Of a stretch of 64,000 bases of DNA, positions 1 through 9,600 are shown in pieces. This DNA is from Site-B1 sp963827785 (GTDB lineage Bacteria > Bacteroidota > Bacteroidia > Flavobacteriales > Flavobacteriaceae): the NCBI GenBank assembly GCA_963827785.1, contig CAWHCT010000010.1:48708-112707 (forward strand), written 5' to 3'. Positions within the stretch are counted from its first letter, which is position 1. Each line of letters starts with the position of its first letter. The notes under the pieces were generated by a model that was not told the origin of the DNA, did no database searches, and saw nothing but the letters and a program-made list of their open reading frames with translations. The position numbers and the translations under genes are program-made.

Positions 1-3000
1 GGATATGACTACTGCCCCATCTGTTAAGCTAACGTCGTCTATGGCAATATCCGCTTGCCAAGTACTTCCAATAAAGCGGTTAAATCTAAGTTGAACACTT
101 CCGCTATTATAAGCAGATAGGTCTACACTTGCAGATAACCACGAATTGCCTAAATTACCGGAACTATTCCAAACTGAAGTCCAGGTAACTCCGTTATCAT
201 CACTTAATTCCAGATCAATTGTTCCCATATTTGTTGAACCATATTGATGGTATTTAAAATTAAATTTTGGTTCAGCTAGAGCACTTAGGTCAAAACAAGG
301 AGAATTTAAAATCGCTCTCTTGCTTGGATAATTTGGACTTGATGCCTCTACATATATGTAATAGGATCCTTGAACAGCGCTGGATGGACCTGTATTACTG
401 GATGGTGTTCCATTTGCATCAACTGTCCAATTAATGTCATCGGCAGTAGATTGAGTCCAAGCTCCTAATGTGTTCTCAAATCCTTCAAAGTATGGATACG
501 ATGTAATACCTCCTGAACATCCTGAAACATCCAAAGTAGTTACATTAACAACATTACTTGAAGCTGATTCATTTCCAGCTGCATCTTTCGCAATGACACT
601 AAAATTGTAACCTGTATTTGCCGACAATCCGGTAACCTGAAAATTAGTTGTTGATACAGTTGCAATAACTGCTGCGCCTTGATACACATCATAAGCTGTA
701 ACACCAACATTATCTGTAGAAGCTGTCCAACTTAAATCTGTTGATGATTGCGTTGTATTTGACGCCGTAAGGTTTGTTGGTGCAGACGGCGCTTGAGTAT
801 CTGGTGGGTCTAAAGTTGTAATATTTGCAATATTACTTGCAGAAGATTGATTTCCGGCCACATCTCTAGCCACAACAGTAAACGAATAACTAGTGCTCGC
901 ATTTAAACCGGTAACCTGGTAATTGGTATTTACCACATTTGCAATAACTGTTGGTCCTTCATATACATCGTAACTAAATACACCAACGTTGTCTGTTGAG
1001 GCAGTCCAATTTAAATCTGTTGATGTTTGAGTTGTATTTGATGCTGTAAGATTAGAAGGAGTACTAGGAGGTGTTGAATCTACAAACACATCTGTCGTTA
1101 CATTAACAATATTACTCTCTCCTGAAACATTTCCAGCAGTGTCTTTAGCTCTGACACTGAATGAATAGGAAGTACCAGCCGTTAAACCTGTAACTTGATA
1201 AGTTAAACCAGTTAAAGAGGCAATTAATGTAGCACCTTGATAAACATCATAGCCTGTTACACCAACATTATCAGAAGAAGCATTCCAACTTAAATCTGTA
1301 GTTGTTTGAGTTGTATTTGATGCCACTAAATTTGTTGGCACTGTTGGAGCTTGAGTATCCGGCGGATCTAAGGTTGTTACATTTGCAACATTACTTGAGA
1401 CAGATTCATTACCTGCGGCATCTTTTGCAATTACAGAGAAAACATACGCTGTACTAGGTAACAATCCCGTTACTTGATAGTTTGTTGTAGCTACAGTAGC
1501 TATAACAGTGCTTCCCTGATACACATCATAAGCCGTCACACCAACATTATCTGTTGAAGCAGTCCAAGTTAAATCTGTTGATGTTTGAGTTGTATTTGAT
1601 GCCGTTAAATTTGCAGGTGCAGAAGGCCCTTCAATATCTGGCCCAGAACCTTGAATAATAACTGTATAGTCCTCAACTTCTCCATATGTAAATGTTTCAC
1701 ATGATGTTGGAATTCCGTTATATTTCATTGATACTCTCATTCTGGTAGAGTTTTCTACTGCGCCTGCAGGCACTGTAAAATTACCACTAACTGTTGTAGC
1801 TTTTGTGTTTCCCTGAGTCCAAACTTGTTCACCTGCGTCAGTGAAATCTCCATCTCTGTTATAATCAATCCAAACTGAATAGGCTTCGTTATAAACCGTT
1901 CCAGTCCAAGTTGGAGTAACAGTTATTGTATATTGAGTATCCTTTGTTAAGGTTGTAGAAATACTAGTAAAATCTGAATAGAATTGTGCTCCGGAACTAT
2001 TGTCAATACTATTCAATTGAACTCTGCTTATATATTCATCATTTACATTTGTACTTGCCGAACTACAATAATTTAGTTGAACATCAGTGGTAGTAAAATT
2101 AATGATACTACTATATGCAGATGTTGAATTGTCTGGGCATTTGCTTCTAACTTGAGCTTCATATTGAGTTAAAGCTGTCAACCCTGTTAATGCTGAAGAA
2201 ATACCAGCTACTGATGATGTTGTCCATGTTCCTGAACCCACTGCTCTATATTGCAGATCAAATGACGCTCCTGCAACTGCATCCCAACTTAAAGTGGCAG
2301 AATTCGTCCCAATACTTGAAGCTGACAAACCTGTTGGTACAGTTGCATTACAAACAACTTGTCCTGCAATTGTAAAATCGGTATTTGAAATATCAAAGAA
2401 AACATGATTAGATCCTTTTACCATAATTCTATTTTGAGAACCTTGATTATTTGGTACAACAATATCATGTGAACCATCATTTGGTACTCCAAAGGCTAAA
2501 GAGATTGGATACGTATCGCCTCCATCTGTTGACAAGAAAATATCAACATTTGATGCATTCACTCCATTTCCAGTTGTTCCCGCTACATTCCAAGTCACTG
2601 TTTGAGTTGTTCCAGCGTTCCAAGTAACATTCGTATTTGGCACATTAAGAATAAATGGACCTGCTGTGCCATTTACAGTAATAACAGTATCATCGCTATT
2701 ATTATTTCCTCCTCCGGCAACATTATCCCTAACAGTTAATCTAAAAGTTAGTGACCTGGCTACATTAGGAACTGCCTCCCATTGCCAAGATGTAGCTCCA
2801 GTTTTTATAGTTGATAATCTTGGGAAGTATCTCTTAGAATCAGTTGTTGGGTTAAATGATCTAAACGCAGTACCTGATGTATTATTCACACTCGGATTTG
2901 TAGTTGTTGGTGAACCAGAATTAAATTGTTCCCAGCAATAAGTTAGAACATCTCCTGTATCAGCATCTGTGGCAGTACCATCTAACACAAAAGGAGTTCC

Positions 3001-4278
3001 TTTAGGAATTGTGTAATTTGCTCCTGCATTTACTGTTGGAACCGCATTGCCAGTGCTTGAATTAGTTTGGCAACTTGTACTTTTAATATAATCAGTTATT
3101 TGTTCGATAGAAACAGCATGAAAATATGGATCACTATGAGCTTGCACATCTGTAGCTCCGGTTATTCCGGCGTAACCCATAATTGTTGAGCCACTACCCG
3201 GCTCCATTTGTACTCCAGTACCCTCATTACTAAATGTGAAAGTATGATTTCCACCAAATTGATGGCCCATCTCATGGGCTACATAATCAACATCAAAATT
3301 GTCTCCTTCCGGAACAGTATGTGATGTCCATCCGCTTCCTTTTTGGTTATTCACACATACACATCCAATGCAACCTGCATTTCCATTATTTTGGAGATTT
3401 GCAAAAAGATGGCCTATATCATAATTGGATTCTCCAATGACACTTGTAAGCGTAGACTGCAGGGCGCTATTGTATCCTGAAGTAGTGCTTGCATAAGGAT
3501 CACTACTTGTACTTGTATAAATAACATCATCAGTATTGGCAATCAATACCATTGTAACATTAAAATCACTTTCATATATACCGTTTACCCTTGTCATTGT
3601 CGTGTTTATGGCCGCTAAAGCCAAAGCTTTTGTGCCTCCGTGGTACTGTGTGTATTCTCCCGTCGCCGAAACAACTAATCTATATGTGCGTAAAATCCCG
3701 TCATCTGCATTTTTTAAATAAGAAGAATTTCCATCAAGCATTTTATTGGCAGATTCTACTACCTCGCATTCAAAATCATTGAGATCACCAGTTTTATCTT
3801 CTCTTTTATAAACAGTATAACTTTGCAAGTCATTGGTGTATGGTTCTATAAAACTTGCTGGTTTGTTTGCAGATAGTCTCATGCTCTGCAATCCTAAAGG
3901 AGAAATACTAAATCGAATTCTTGCAGTTGGATCTTCTACTCCCTGTCCTGCATAGGATTTGATATTAGGGTACTTAGCCTGCAGATCTGGATGCATAACA
4001 GAAGCCTCCATAATTCTGAAGCTTTCTAGTTCTCCCTCTGCATTTGGAAAAGAAATAATTAAGTTAGAATTTCCATAAAACTCACCCCTAATTGGAGCTT
4101 TACTTAAAGCTTGTTTTAAAGCCTCAATATTCAAGTTATAGGTTTCTTTTGTTGGTAAAATTTGTTTACTTGGCTTAATTTTAGAAATATTTGCCGGAGT
4201 TTGTTTTTGCCAAAATGATTTACTTTGAGAAAAAGCAAAAGATGTGCACAGTAAAAATAATAGTAGAAGTTTTTTCAT
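1..4278 (-). CDS. Secreted metzincin metalloprotease with FnIII repeats, GEVED and MAM-like modules (3' end off the window)
   Basis: The frame is open for 1,426 codons from the ATG at 4278 to the left edge, so the C-terminus, probably a T9SS sorting domain, is missing. A signal peptide (MKKLLLLLFLLCTSFAFSQ) is followed by a propeptide-like region. A reprolysin-like zinc site, HEMGHQFGGNH, lies at residues 335-345, with a Met-turn (IMGYAG) at M367. After it come a first FnIII domain (about 641-730), a GEVED domain (about 731-860), four tandem FnIII repeats of exactly 93 residues (about 886-1246), and a MAM-like domain beginning near 1255 (FEGFEN motif). HExxHxxGxxH with a Met-turn defines metzincins; this domain order is common in secreted flavobacterial proteases. 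Extracellular protein degradation is inferred. It is transcribed divergently from the ABC ATPase at 4423. Confidence 0.9.
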   Translation of the reverse strand, partial: MKKLLLLFLLCTSFAFSQSKSFWQKQTPANISKIKPSKQILPTKETYNLNIEALKQALSKAPIRGEFYGNSNLIISFPNAEGELESFRIMEASVMHPDLQAKYPNIKSYAGQGVEDPTARIRFSISPLGLQSMRLSANKPASFIEPYTNDLQSYTVYKREDKTGDLNDFECEVVESANKMLDGNSSYLKNADDGILRTYRLVVSATGEYTQYHGGTKALALAAINTTMTRVNGIYESDFNVTMVLIANTDDVIYTSTSSDPYASTTSGYNSALQSTLTSVIGESNYDIGHLFANLQNNGNAGCIGCVCVNNQKGSGWTSHTVPEGDNFDVDYVAHEMGHQFGGNHTFTFSNEGTGVQMEPGSGSTIMGYAGITGATDVQAHSDPYFHAVSIEQITDYIKSTSCQTNSSTGNAVPTVNAGANYTIPKGTPFVLDGTATDADTGDVLTYCWEQFNSGSPTTTNPSVNNTSGTAFRSFNPTTDSKRYFPRLSTIKTGATSWQWEAVPNVARSLTFRLTVRDNVAGGGNNNSDDTVITVNGTAGPFILNVPNTNVTWNAGTTQTVTWNVAGTTGNGVNASNVDIFLSTDGGDTYPISLAFGVPNDGSHDIVVPNNQGSQNRIMVKGSNHVFFDISNTDFTIAGQVVCNATVPTGLSASSIGTNSATLSWDAVAGASFDLQYRAVGSGTWTTSSVAGISSALTGLTALTQYEAQVRSKCPDNSTSAYSSIINFTTTDVQLNYCSSASTNVNDEYISRVQLNSIDNSSGAQFYSDFTSISTTLTKDTQYTITVTPTWTGTVYNEAYSVWIDYNRDGDFTDAGEQVWTQGNTKATTVSGNFTVPAGAVENSTRMRVSMKYNGIPTSCETFTYGEVEDYTVIIQGSGPDIEGPSAPANLTASNTTQTSTDLTWTASTDNVGVTAYDVYQGSTVIATVATTNYQVTGLLPSTAYVFSVIAKDAAGNESVSSNVANVTTLDPPDTQAPTVPTNLVASNTTQTTTDLSWNASSDNVGVTGYDVYQGATLIASLTGLTYQVTGLTAGTSYSFSVRAKDTAGNVSGESNIVNVTTDVFVDSTPPSTPSNLTASNTTQTSTDLNWTASTDNVGVFSYDVYEGPTVIANVVNTNYQVTGLNASTSYSFTVVARDVAGNQSSASNIANITTLDPPDTQAPSAPTNLTASNTTQSSTDLSWTASTDNVGVTAYDVYQGAAVIATVSTTNFQVTGLSANTGYNFSVIAKDAAGNESASSNVVNVTTLDVSGCSGGITSYPYFEGFENTLGAWTQSTADDINWTVDANGTPSSNTGPSSAVQGSYYIYVEASSPNYPSKRAILNSPCFDLSALAEPKFNFKYHQYGSTNMGTIDLELSDDNGVTWTSVWNSSGNLGNSWLSASVDLSAYNSGSVQLRFNRFIGSTWQADIAIDDVSLTDGAVVIS
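540..1655 (-). repeat. Four tandem 279-bp (93-residue) fibronectin type III repeats
   Basis: The same motif (AAATCTGTWGWTG on the plus strand) recurs at 734, 1013, 1292 and 1571, a period of exactly 279 bp. The encoded repeats share a core of the form NLTASNTTQTSTDL-W-ASTDNVGV-YDVYQG. Exact periodicity with high nucleotide identity suggests recent expansion inside the protease gene. Boundaries are approximate. Confidence 0.9.
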
Positions 4279-4422
4279 TTTTTATTGATTAATAGCTGTT
4301 AATTTTTTGAAAATAGAAAATTTTTTAATGATTCAATTATATTTATAAATAAAATATAAAATTATTTTAGCGATTATGGTTTTACCACAATAATCCTATC
4401 AGAAAAACCGTATTTTTAAGAA

Positions 4423-6114
4423 ATGAATAAGACAAATTTACTCTCAGTAAAAGACCTATCCGTTTCTTTTTTAACCAATAAAAAAGAATCTCAAATTTTA
4501 AAGTCTATTTCATTTGACCTAAAGGAAAATGAAATTCTGGGAATTGTGGGTGAATCCGGATCAGGGAAATCCATTACAGCTCTTTCTATTTTAGGATTAT
4601 TGCCTCGTTCAATTTCTAAAATTAATTCCGGTTCAATTCAATTTGAAGAGACGGATCTGGCTGCTTTGGACCATAAATCCTTTCAAAGCATAAGAGGAAA
4701 TAAGATTAGTATGATCTTCCAGGAACCCATGAGTGCCTTGAATCCGTCTATGACATGCGGAGAACAGGTTTTTGAAATAATAGCTCAACACAGATCTTTA
4801 AGTAAAAAAGAAATAATTAACGAAACTTTGCTTTTATTCGAAAAAGTAAAGCTCCCTGAGCCAACCAGAGTCTACAATGCTTATCCGCACGAGATTTCAG
4901 GCGGACAAATGCAGCGCGTCATGATTGCCATGGCTATTGCCTGCAAACCAAAAATTTTGATTGCTGATGAACCCTCGACTGCTCTGGATGTCACAGTACA
5001 AAAAGATATAATCAGTCTTTTAAAAGAGTTGCAAAAGGAAACAAAAATGAGTATCCTATTTATATCTCATGACCTGTCACTTGTCAGTGAAATTGCCCAT
5101 CGTGTGATCGTTATGTATCAGGGTGAGATCGTGGAGGCAGGTGCCGTAAAGAAAATTTTTAAAGATCCAAAACACATCTATACCAAAGCACTTATTCACT
5201 CAAGACCTTCAATAGATAGTCGTCCCAGAAGACTGCCAACTATACAGGATTATTTGAATGATTCCGTAGATAATAACATGATCTCAAAAAAAGAAAGAGA
5301 GCAAAGTCATAAAATTATATATGCAAAAAAGCCTTTACTCGAGATAAAAAATTTGGAAAAAGAATATTTTTCCAAAGCAGGATTTTTTAAAAAATCTGAA
5401 GCATTCAAAGCAGTAGATAAAGTTAGTTTTAAGTTGTATCCAGGTGAAACTCTGGGTTTGGTGGGCGAATCGGGTTGTGGTAAATCTACCTTGGGAAATG
5501 CTATTCTACAACTTGATAAGGCTACGGCAGGACAAATATTTTATAATGGGAAGGATATTACCAATCTCCCAAAAGCTTCCATTAGGAAATTAAGAAAAGA
5601 TATTCAAATAATTTTTCAAGATCCCTTTTCTTCATTAAATCCAAGGATTCCTGTTGGCAAGGCGATAATGGAACCTATGAAGGTCCATGAATTATACAAT
5701 TCTGAGAAAGAAAGAAAAGAAAAAGTACTGGCTATTTTGAATCAGGTAGGGTTATCAGAGGATTATTTCTACCGATATCCTCATGAGTTCTCCGGCGGTC
5801 AAAGGCAACGCATTGGAATTGCCAGAACAATAGCATTGAACCCAAAATTGATAATATGTGATGAATCGGTTTCTGCGCTGGATATTTCTGTTCAAGCTCA
5901 GGTGTTAAACTTATTGAACAGCCTGAAAGAGAACTTTGGTTTTACTTATATTTTTATATCTCACGACCTGTCTGTAGTAAAATATATGTCAGATCAATTA
6001 CTGGTAATGAATAAGGGTAAAATTGAAGAATCTGGAGAAGCTGACTCCATTTATGAAGATCCAAAAACTGAATACACTCAAAAGTTGATCAATGCAATTC
6101 CAAAAGGATTATAG
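4423..6114 (+). CDS. Fused dipeptide/oligopeptide-type ABC transporter ATP-binding protein (DppD-DppF/YejF-like)
   Basis: One polypeptide of 563 residues carries two complete ABC ATPase domains. The first has a Walker A at 43-50 (GESGSGKS), a signature at 159-164 (SGGQMQ) and a Walker B ending D182-E183. The second has a Walker A at 348-355 (GESGCGKS), a signature from S457 (SGGQRQ) and a Walker B D480-E481 followed by SVSALD. A C-terminal oligopeptide-type extension follows each domain. These features fit the ATPase pair of peptide/nickel importers fused into one chain, as in YejF. No permease or binding protein lies beside it, so the substrate is unknown and the subunits must be encoded elsewhere. 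It starts at an ATG 144 bp from the divergent protease gene. Confidence 0.9.
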   Translation: MNKTNLLSVKDLSVSFLTNKKESQILKSISFDLKENEILGIVGESGSGKSITALSILGLLPRSISKINSGSIQFEETDLAALDHKSFQSIRGNKISMIFQEPMSALNPSMTCGEQVFEIIAQHRSLSKKEIINETLLLFEKVKLPEPTRVYNAYPHEISGGQMQRVMIAMAIACKPKILIADEPSTALDVTVQKDIISLLKELQKETKMSILFISHDLSLVSEIAHRVIVMYQGEIVEAGAVKKIFKDPKHIYTKALIHSRPSIDSRPRRLPTIQDYLNDSVDNNMISKKEREQSHKIIYAKKPLLEIKNLEKEYFSKAGFFKKSEAFKAVDKVSFKLYPGETLGLVGESGCGKSTLGNAILQLDKATAGQIFYNGKDITNLPKASIRKLRKDIQIIFQDPFSSLNPRIPVGKAIMEPMKVHELYNSEKERKEKVLAILNQVGLSEDYFYRYPHEFSGGQRQRIGIARTIALNPKLIICDESVSALDISVQAQVLNLLNSLKENFGFTYIFISHDLSVVKYMSDQLLVMNKGKIEESGEADSIYEDPKTEYTQKLINAIPKGL

Positions 6115-6569
6115 CATAAATACTTTTTTCATCAAATAATGAAAGCTGCGAATAAATCTGACGGTTCCTTGTACGTTCTTGTAGAATTCACTCTTGTGAA
6201 AAGATTTAGTTCGTGGTAGATTTGTGTCCATAACAAAAGGTTAAGTTCTTAGTAGATTTGAAACAAAAAGTAGGTTTATTTAGGGACTGTAAATGTGCAA
6301 AGAATATTTGAATTTTTCAGTTTAAATACACTTATTTTCGATGAATTGCTTAAAATTTTAACATTTGGTCATTTGATTATTTTTTAAATCTCGCACCCAA
6401 TCAATCACATCTAGTAAACTAATCAATTTATTTTCAGTCAATTAAATTTGACCCTGTTTTACGAAAACCTATTAAATTGAAAAAAAAATAAAAATTTCGT
6501 TTTTCACTCAAAAAAAATTTGAATAATGGATAAGATCTAAGCAAGAAGCATGTAGTTCATCGAGTATTT
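6115..6569. other. Intergenic region without a gene
   Basis: About 450 bp of AT-rich sequence separates the ABC ATPase from the promoter of the first large T9SS cargo gene. I see no coding frame or RNA gene. Two imperfect direct repeats (near 6208 and 6245, each containing TAGATTTG) resemble -10-type boxes of this phylum, but no conserved -33 element or downstream product makes them convincing. A poly-A tract lies near 6481. Confidence 0.6.
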
Positions 6570-6600
6570 TTGCATTTAGCTGGTTTTATACATATGTTTG
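6570..6600 (+). promoter_or_regulatory. Bacteroidota-type promoter of the first T9SS cargo gene
   Basis: TTG at 6570-6572, a 20-nt spacer, then TATGTTTG at 6593-6600 match the TTG-N17-23-TAnnTTTG consensus. The element lies 45 nt before the ATG and is conserved at the same spacing before the tandem copy. Confidence 0.85.
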
Positions 6601-6644
6601 CTTATTAATACAATAGCCCCAAGCTATTCTAATTGAACTTAAAT

Positions 6645-9600
6645 ATGAAAAAAACTACTTTATTGTTAAGGGATGCAATAGTAGTATTTGCATTATTCTT
6701 TTCATTTTCCGCATATTCACAATCGACACAAACTGTTGACTTAATAGCAACAAAAGACGCCTACATTATGTATAAGTCAGGCGACCAGCCGGATAATTTT
6801 GGCTCATGTGACAAATTAATTATTGACCGCGAAACAAATGATCTTCATAGAGCATTGCTTCAATTCAATCTTTCAACAATACCTAGTTGTGCTGTAATTA
6901 ATACAGCAGAATTGAGATTAAATTGTACGAATGAAAAAGATTTTGATGTCAGTGTTTTTCAAATAGGAGCAACTGATTCCTGGGATGAAGGTAGTTCTTG
7001 TAATGCTAATGGTGCAGCAAACTGGAACATGAGAACAAGCACTTCTGCCTGGTCAAATGATGGGGTGGTTGGAAATGACCCTAGTGATGGCACCCCATTA
7101 TCAACAATAAATGTTGATTTTAAAGGGATACAATCCTGGTTTATTACATCTCTGGTTCAAGACTGGGTTTCCGGTACAGCAGTAAATAATGGCGTTATGT
7201 TAGGAAGTCAGGATGGTGGTGGTGACCGTAAAGCAGAATATCAAAGTACTGAAAAATCTGGTGGAATTCCTCCTACTCTTAGAGTAACATATACAGTTTT
7301 TACTGAAGATGTTATGGATAGTGATAATGACGGTGTAAATGACAGTATAGATATTGATGATGATAATGATGGTATATTAGATACAGATGAATGTAACAGT
7401 ATTGTAAACCCACCTTTATTAAATTCTGATTTTGAGGTCTTAGACATATTAACCTTAGATGGTGGTCCAACAGATGTAGTTGGTTCTTCAGGAATATGGA
7501 AAGGTGATGCCAGTAATATCCCAAATTGGGAAAGTGCTGATACTACCAATAATTATCTGGAGATCTGGCATAATTCACAGGCTGCAAGTAATGATGCAGG
7601 AGGGCAAGCGTATTCCGGTACTCATTGGGCGGAAGTAAATGCAACAACCAATGACGGCTTGTATCAGGATGTGGTTTCGGCTCCGGGCGATGTTCTGCAA
7701 TGGACATTTGCACATCGCAAACGAACAGGATATGCAGGAAGTGCCAATGAAGATATCGTACAGTTATTAATTGGAGATCCAAGTGGTACGATGACTTCTC
7801 AGGGAACATACACATCTCCGGGAGATTCGTCCTGGGAGATTCATTTTGGTCAATATACTGTTCCTCCAGGGCAAACCACAACAAGATTAACTTTTAATGC
7901 TATAAGTGCTGCCTCTGGTTCTACAAGTTCAGGCAACTTTATAGATAATGTACAATTATTTGTAGTACCTAAAGATTGTACGGATACAGACGGAGATACA
8001 GTTCCTGATTATCTGGATCTGGATTCTGATAATGATGGTATTCCTGATATTGTTGAAGCCGGCGTACCGGAACTCAGTGCAGGAACAGGTAAAATTGCGT
8101 TAGCCTCATTTGTAGATGCAAATCATAATGGTATGCATGATGCTTATGAAACAAATACTCCATTAGACTCTGATGGTGATGGTATCCCTAATTTCAAGGA
8201 TCTGGATAGTGACAACGATGCGGTTTTTGATGTAGATGAAGCCAGAACAAAAAGATATGTATTCTCAACACTAACATTTGATAATGGAGATGGTGACATA
8301 AATGGTGATGGTGTTGGAGATGGCGCGGAAACAGAATCTTTTAGAATAAAAGTCTTGGAAGATGGCTGTGCTGAATATTTTGGAGATGGAATACTTGATA
8401 AGTATGATAATGGTAATGGTGCCAATGAATTTGGCAACCTTGATCAGGGATCAGCTCCTTATTTTGTCAATAATGAAGATGATGCAGATACACCTGATTA
8501 TATTGATCTGGATTCGAATAATGATGGTATTTTTGATATTGCAGAAACACATTATGCTAATTTAGATTCCGATAATGATGGAATAATTGATGATACCGTT
8601 GATAATGACGGAGATGGGCTTATGAGTTCATTTGACACTAATGATTCTGCCTTTGGATCACCGAGAGATCTTCAAGGTAAATATGACCTGTTCTTCGATG
8701 GTCGTAATGACTATGTAGAAGACACAAGTGTTATATCAGGATGGAGTGAAGCTACTTTAATGGCCTGGATCAAAATCGATCCTTCGGCTGCCGGAGATCA
8801 AATAATTTTCGGTCAAAATTCGTTCTATATCCAGCTTAACTCTGATAAAACGATTTCAGCCAAAGCAAATGGAAATACAGTTTCTAATGGTTCCGCATTA
8901 AATACGAATCAATGGACACATGTGGCTGCATCATACAGCAATACCAACAGTGCACTTAAACTATTTATAAATGGTAAGGAAATATCAAGTACTACCGTTT
9001 CAGGAGCACTTCCTTCTGATTCCTCAAGTCTGACTTTGGGAAGACAACCGGGTACAGATAGTAAATATTTCAATGGTTATATAGATGAAGCGCGTGTCTT
9101 CTTTAAGGCACTTGCTTTAAATGAACTTCAAAAAATGATCTATCAGGAAATTGAAGAGGATAGTGGTAATATAAAAGGTGTTATTGTACCTATCGAGGTA
9201 ACCAATTTAATTGATGAAAATACCAGCATCCCATTAGTATGGAATAGTCTGAAGAGGTATTACAGAATGGATGCCTTTAAAGACAATGTCCTGGACGATC
9301 TTACAACTCCGGAAATAGATGAAGGATCAGGTGCAAGGATTTATAACACAAAATTAATTGAGTCTCAGTCTGCTCCTCTGCCATTTGTAACAAATAAAAG
9401 TGGCAAACTTGATGTAGCAGTAAATGACCCTGAAAGAGGTATCAATGGTGGTGATGTTCTAAATAATGAAAGTGCCATTGTTAGAATTGCCAACAATGAT
9501 GTATATGTTGATAGTGAATTAAAGCAGGCTGCATTAATAGTAGATGCTCAAGATGCAAGTTCTAATCCTATTGAATTCAGTGTTAAAAATGATTCTGAGC

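Noticed and set aside
2190..3782. Several 60-90 codon plus-strand frames inside the protease gene
   Set aside because: They lie antisense to a long, domain-rich frame, have no promoter or family resemblance, and are explained as shadows.
4279..4422. Promoters in the divergent gap between protease and ABC ATPase
   Set aside because: The gap is AT-rich with only mismatched TAnnTTTG candidates (e.g. TATTTTTA near 4412), so I could not support a call for either direction.
6190..6290. Tandem TAGATTTG boxes as twin promoters
   Set aside because: They lie about 400 bp from any start, without a -33 element, and the real promoter is well supported at 6570.
7241..8565. Antisense and alternative frames over the DxDxDG repeats (rich in Ser, Pro or Leu)
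   Set aside because: Repetitive acidic coding sequence produces long shadow frames by composition.
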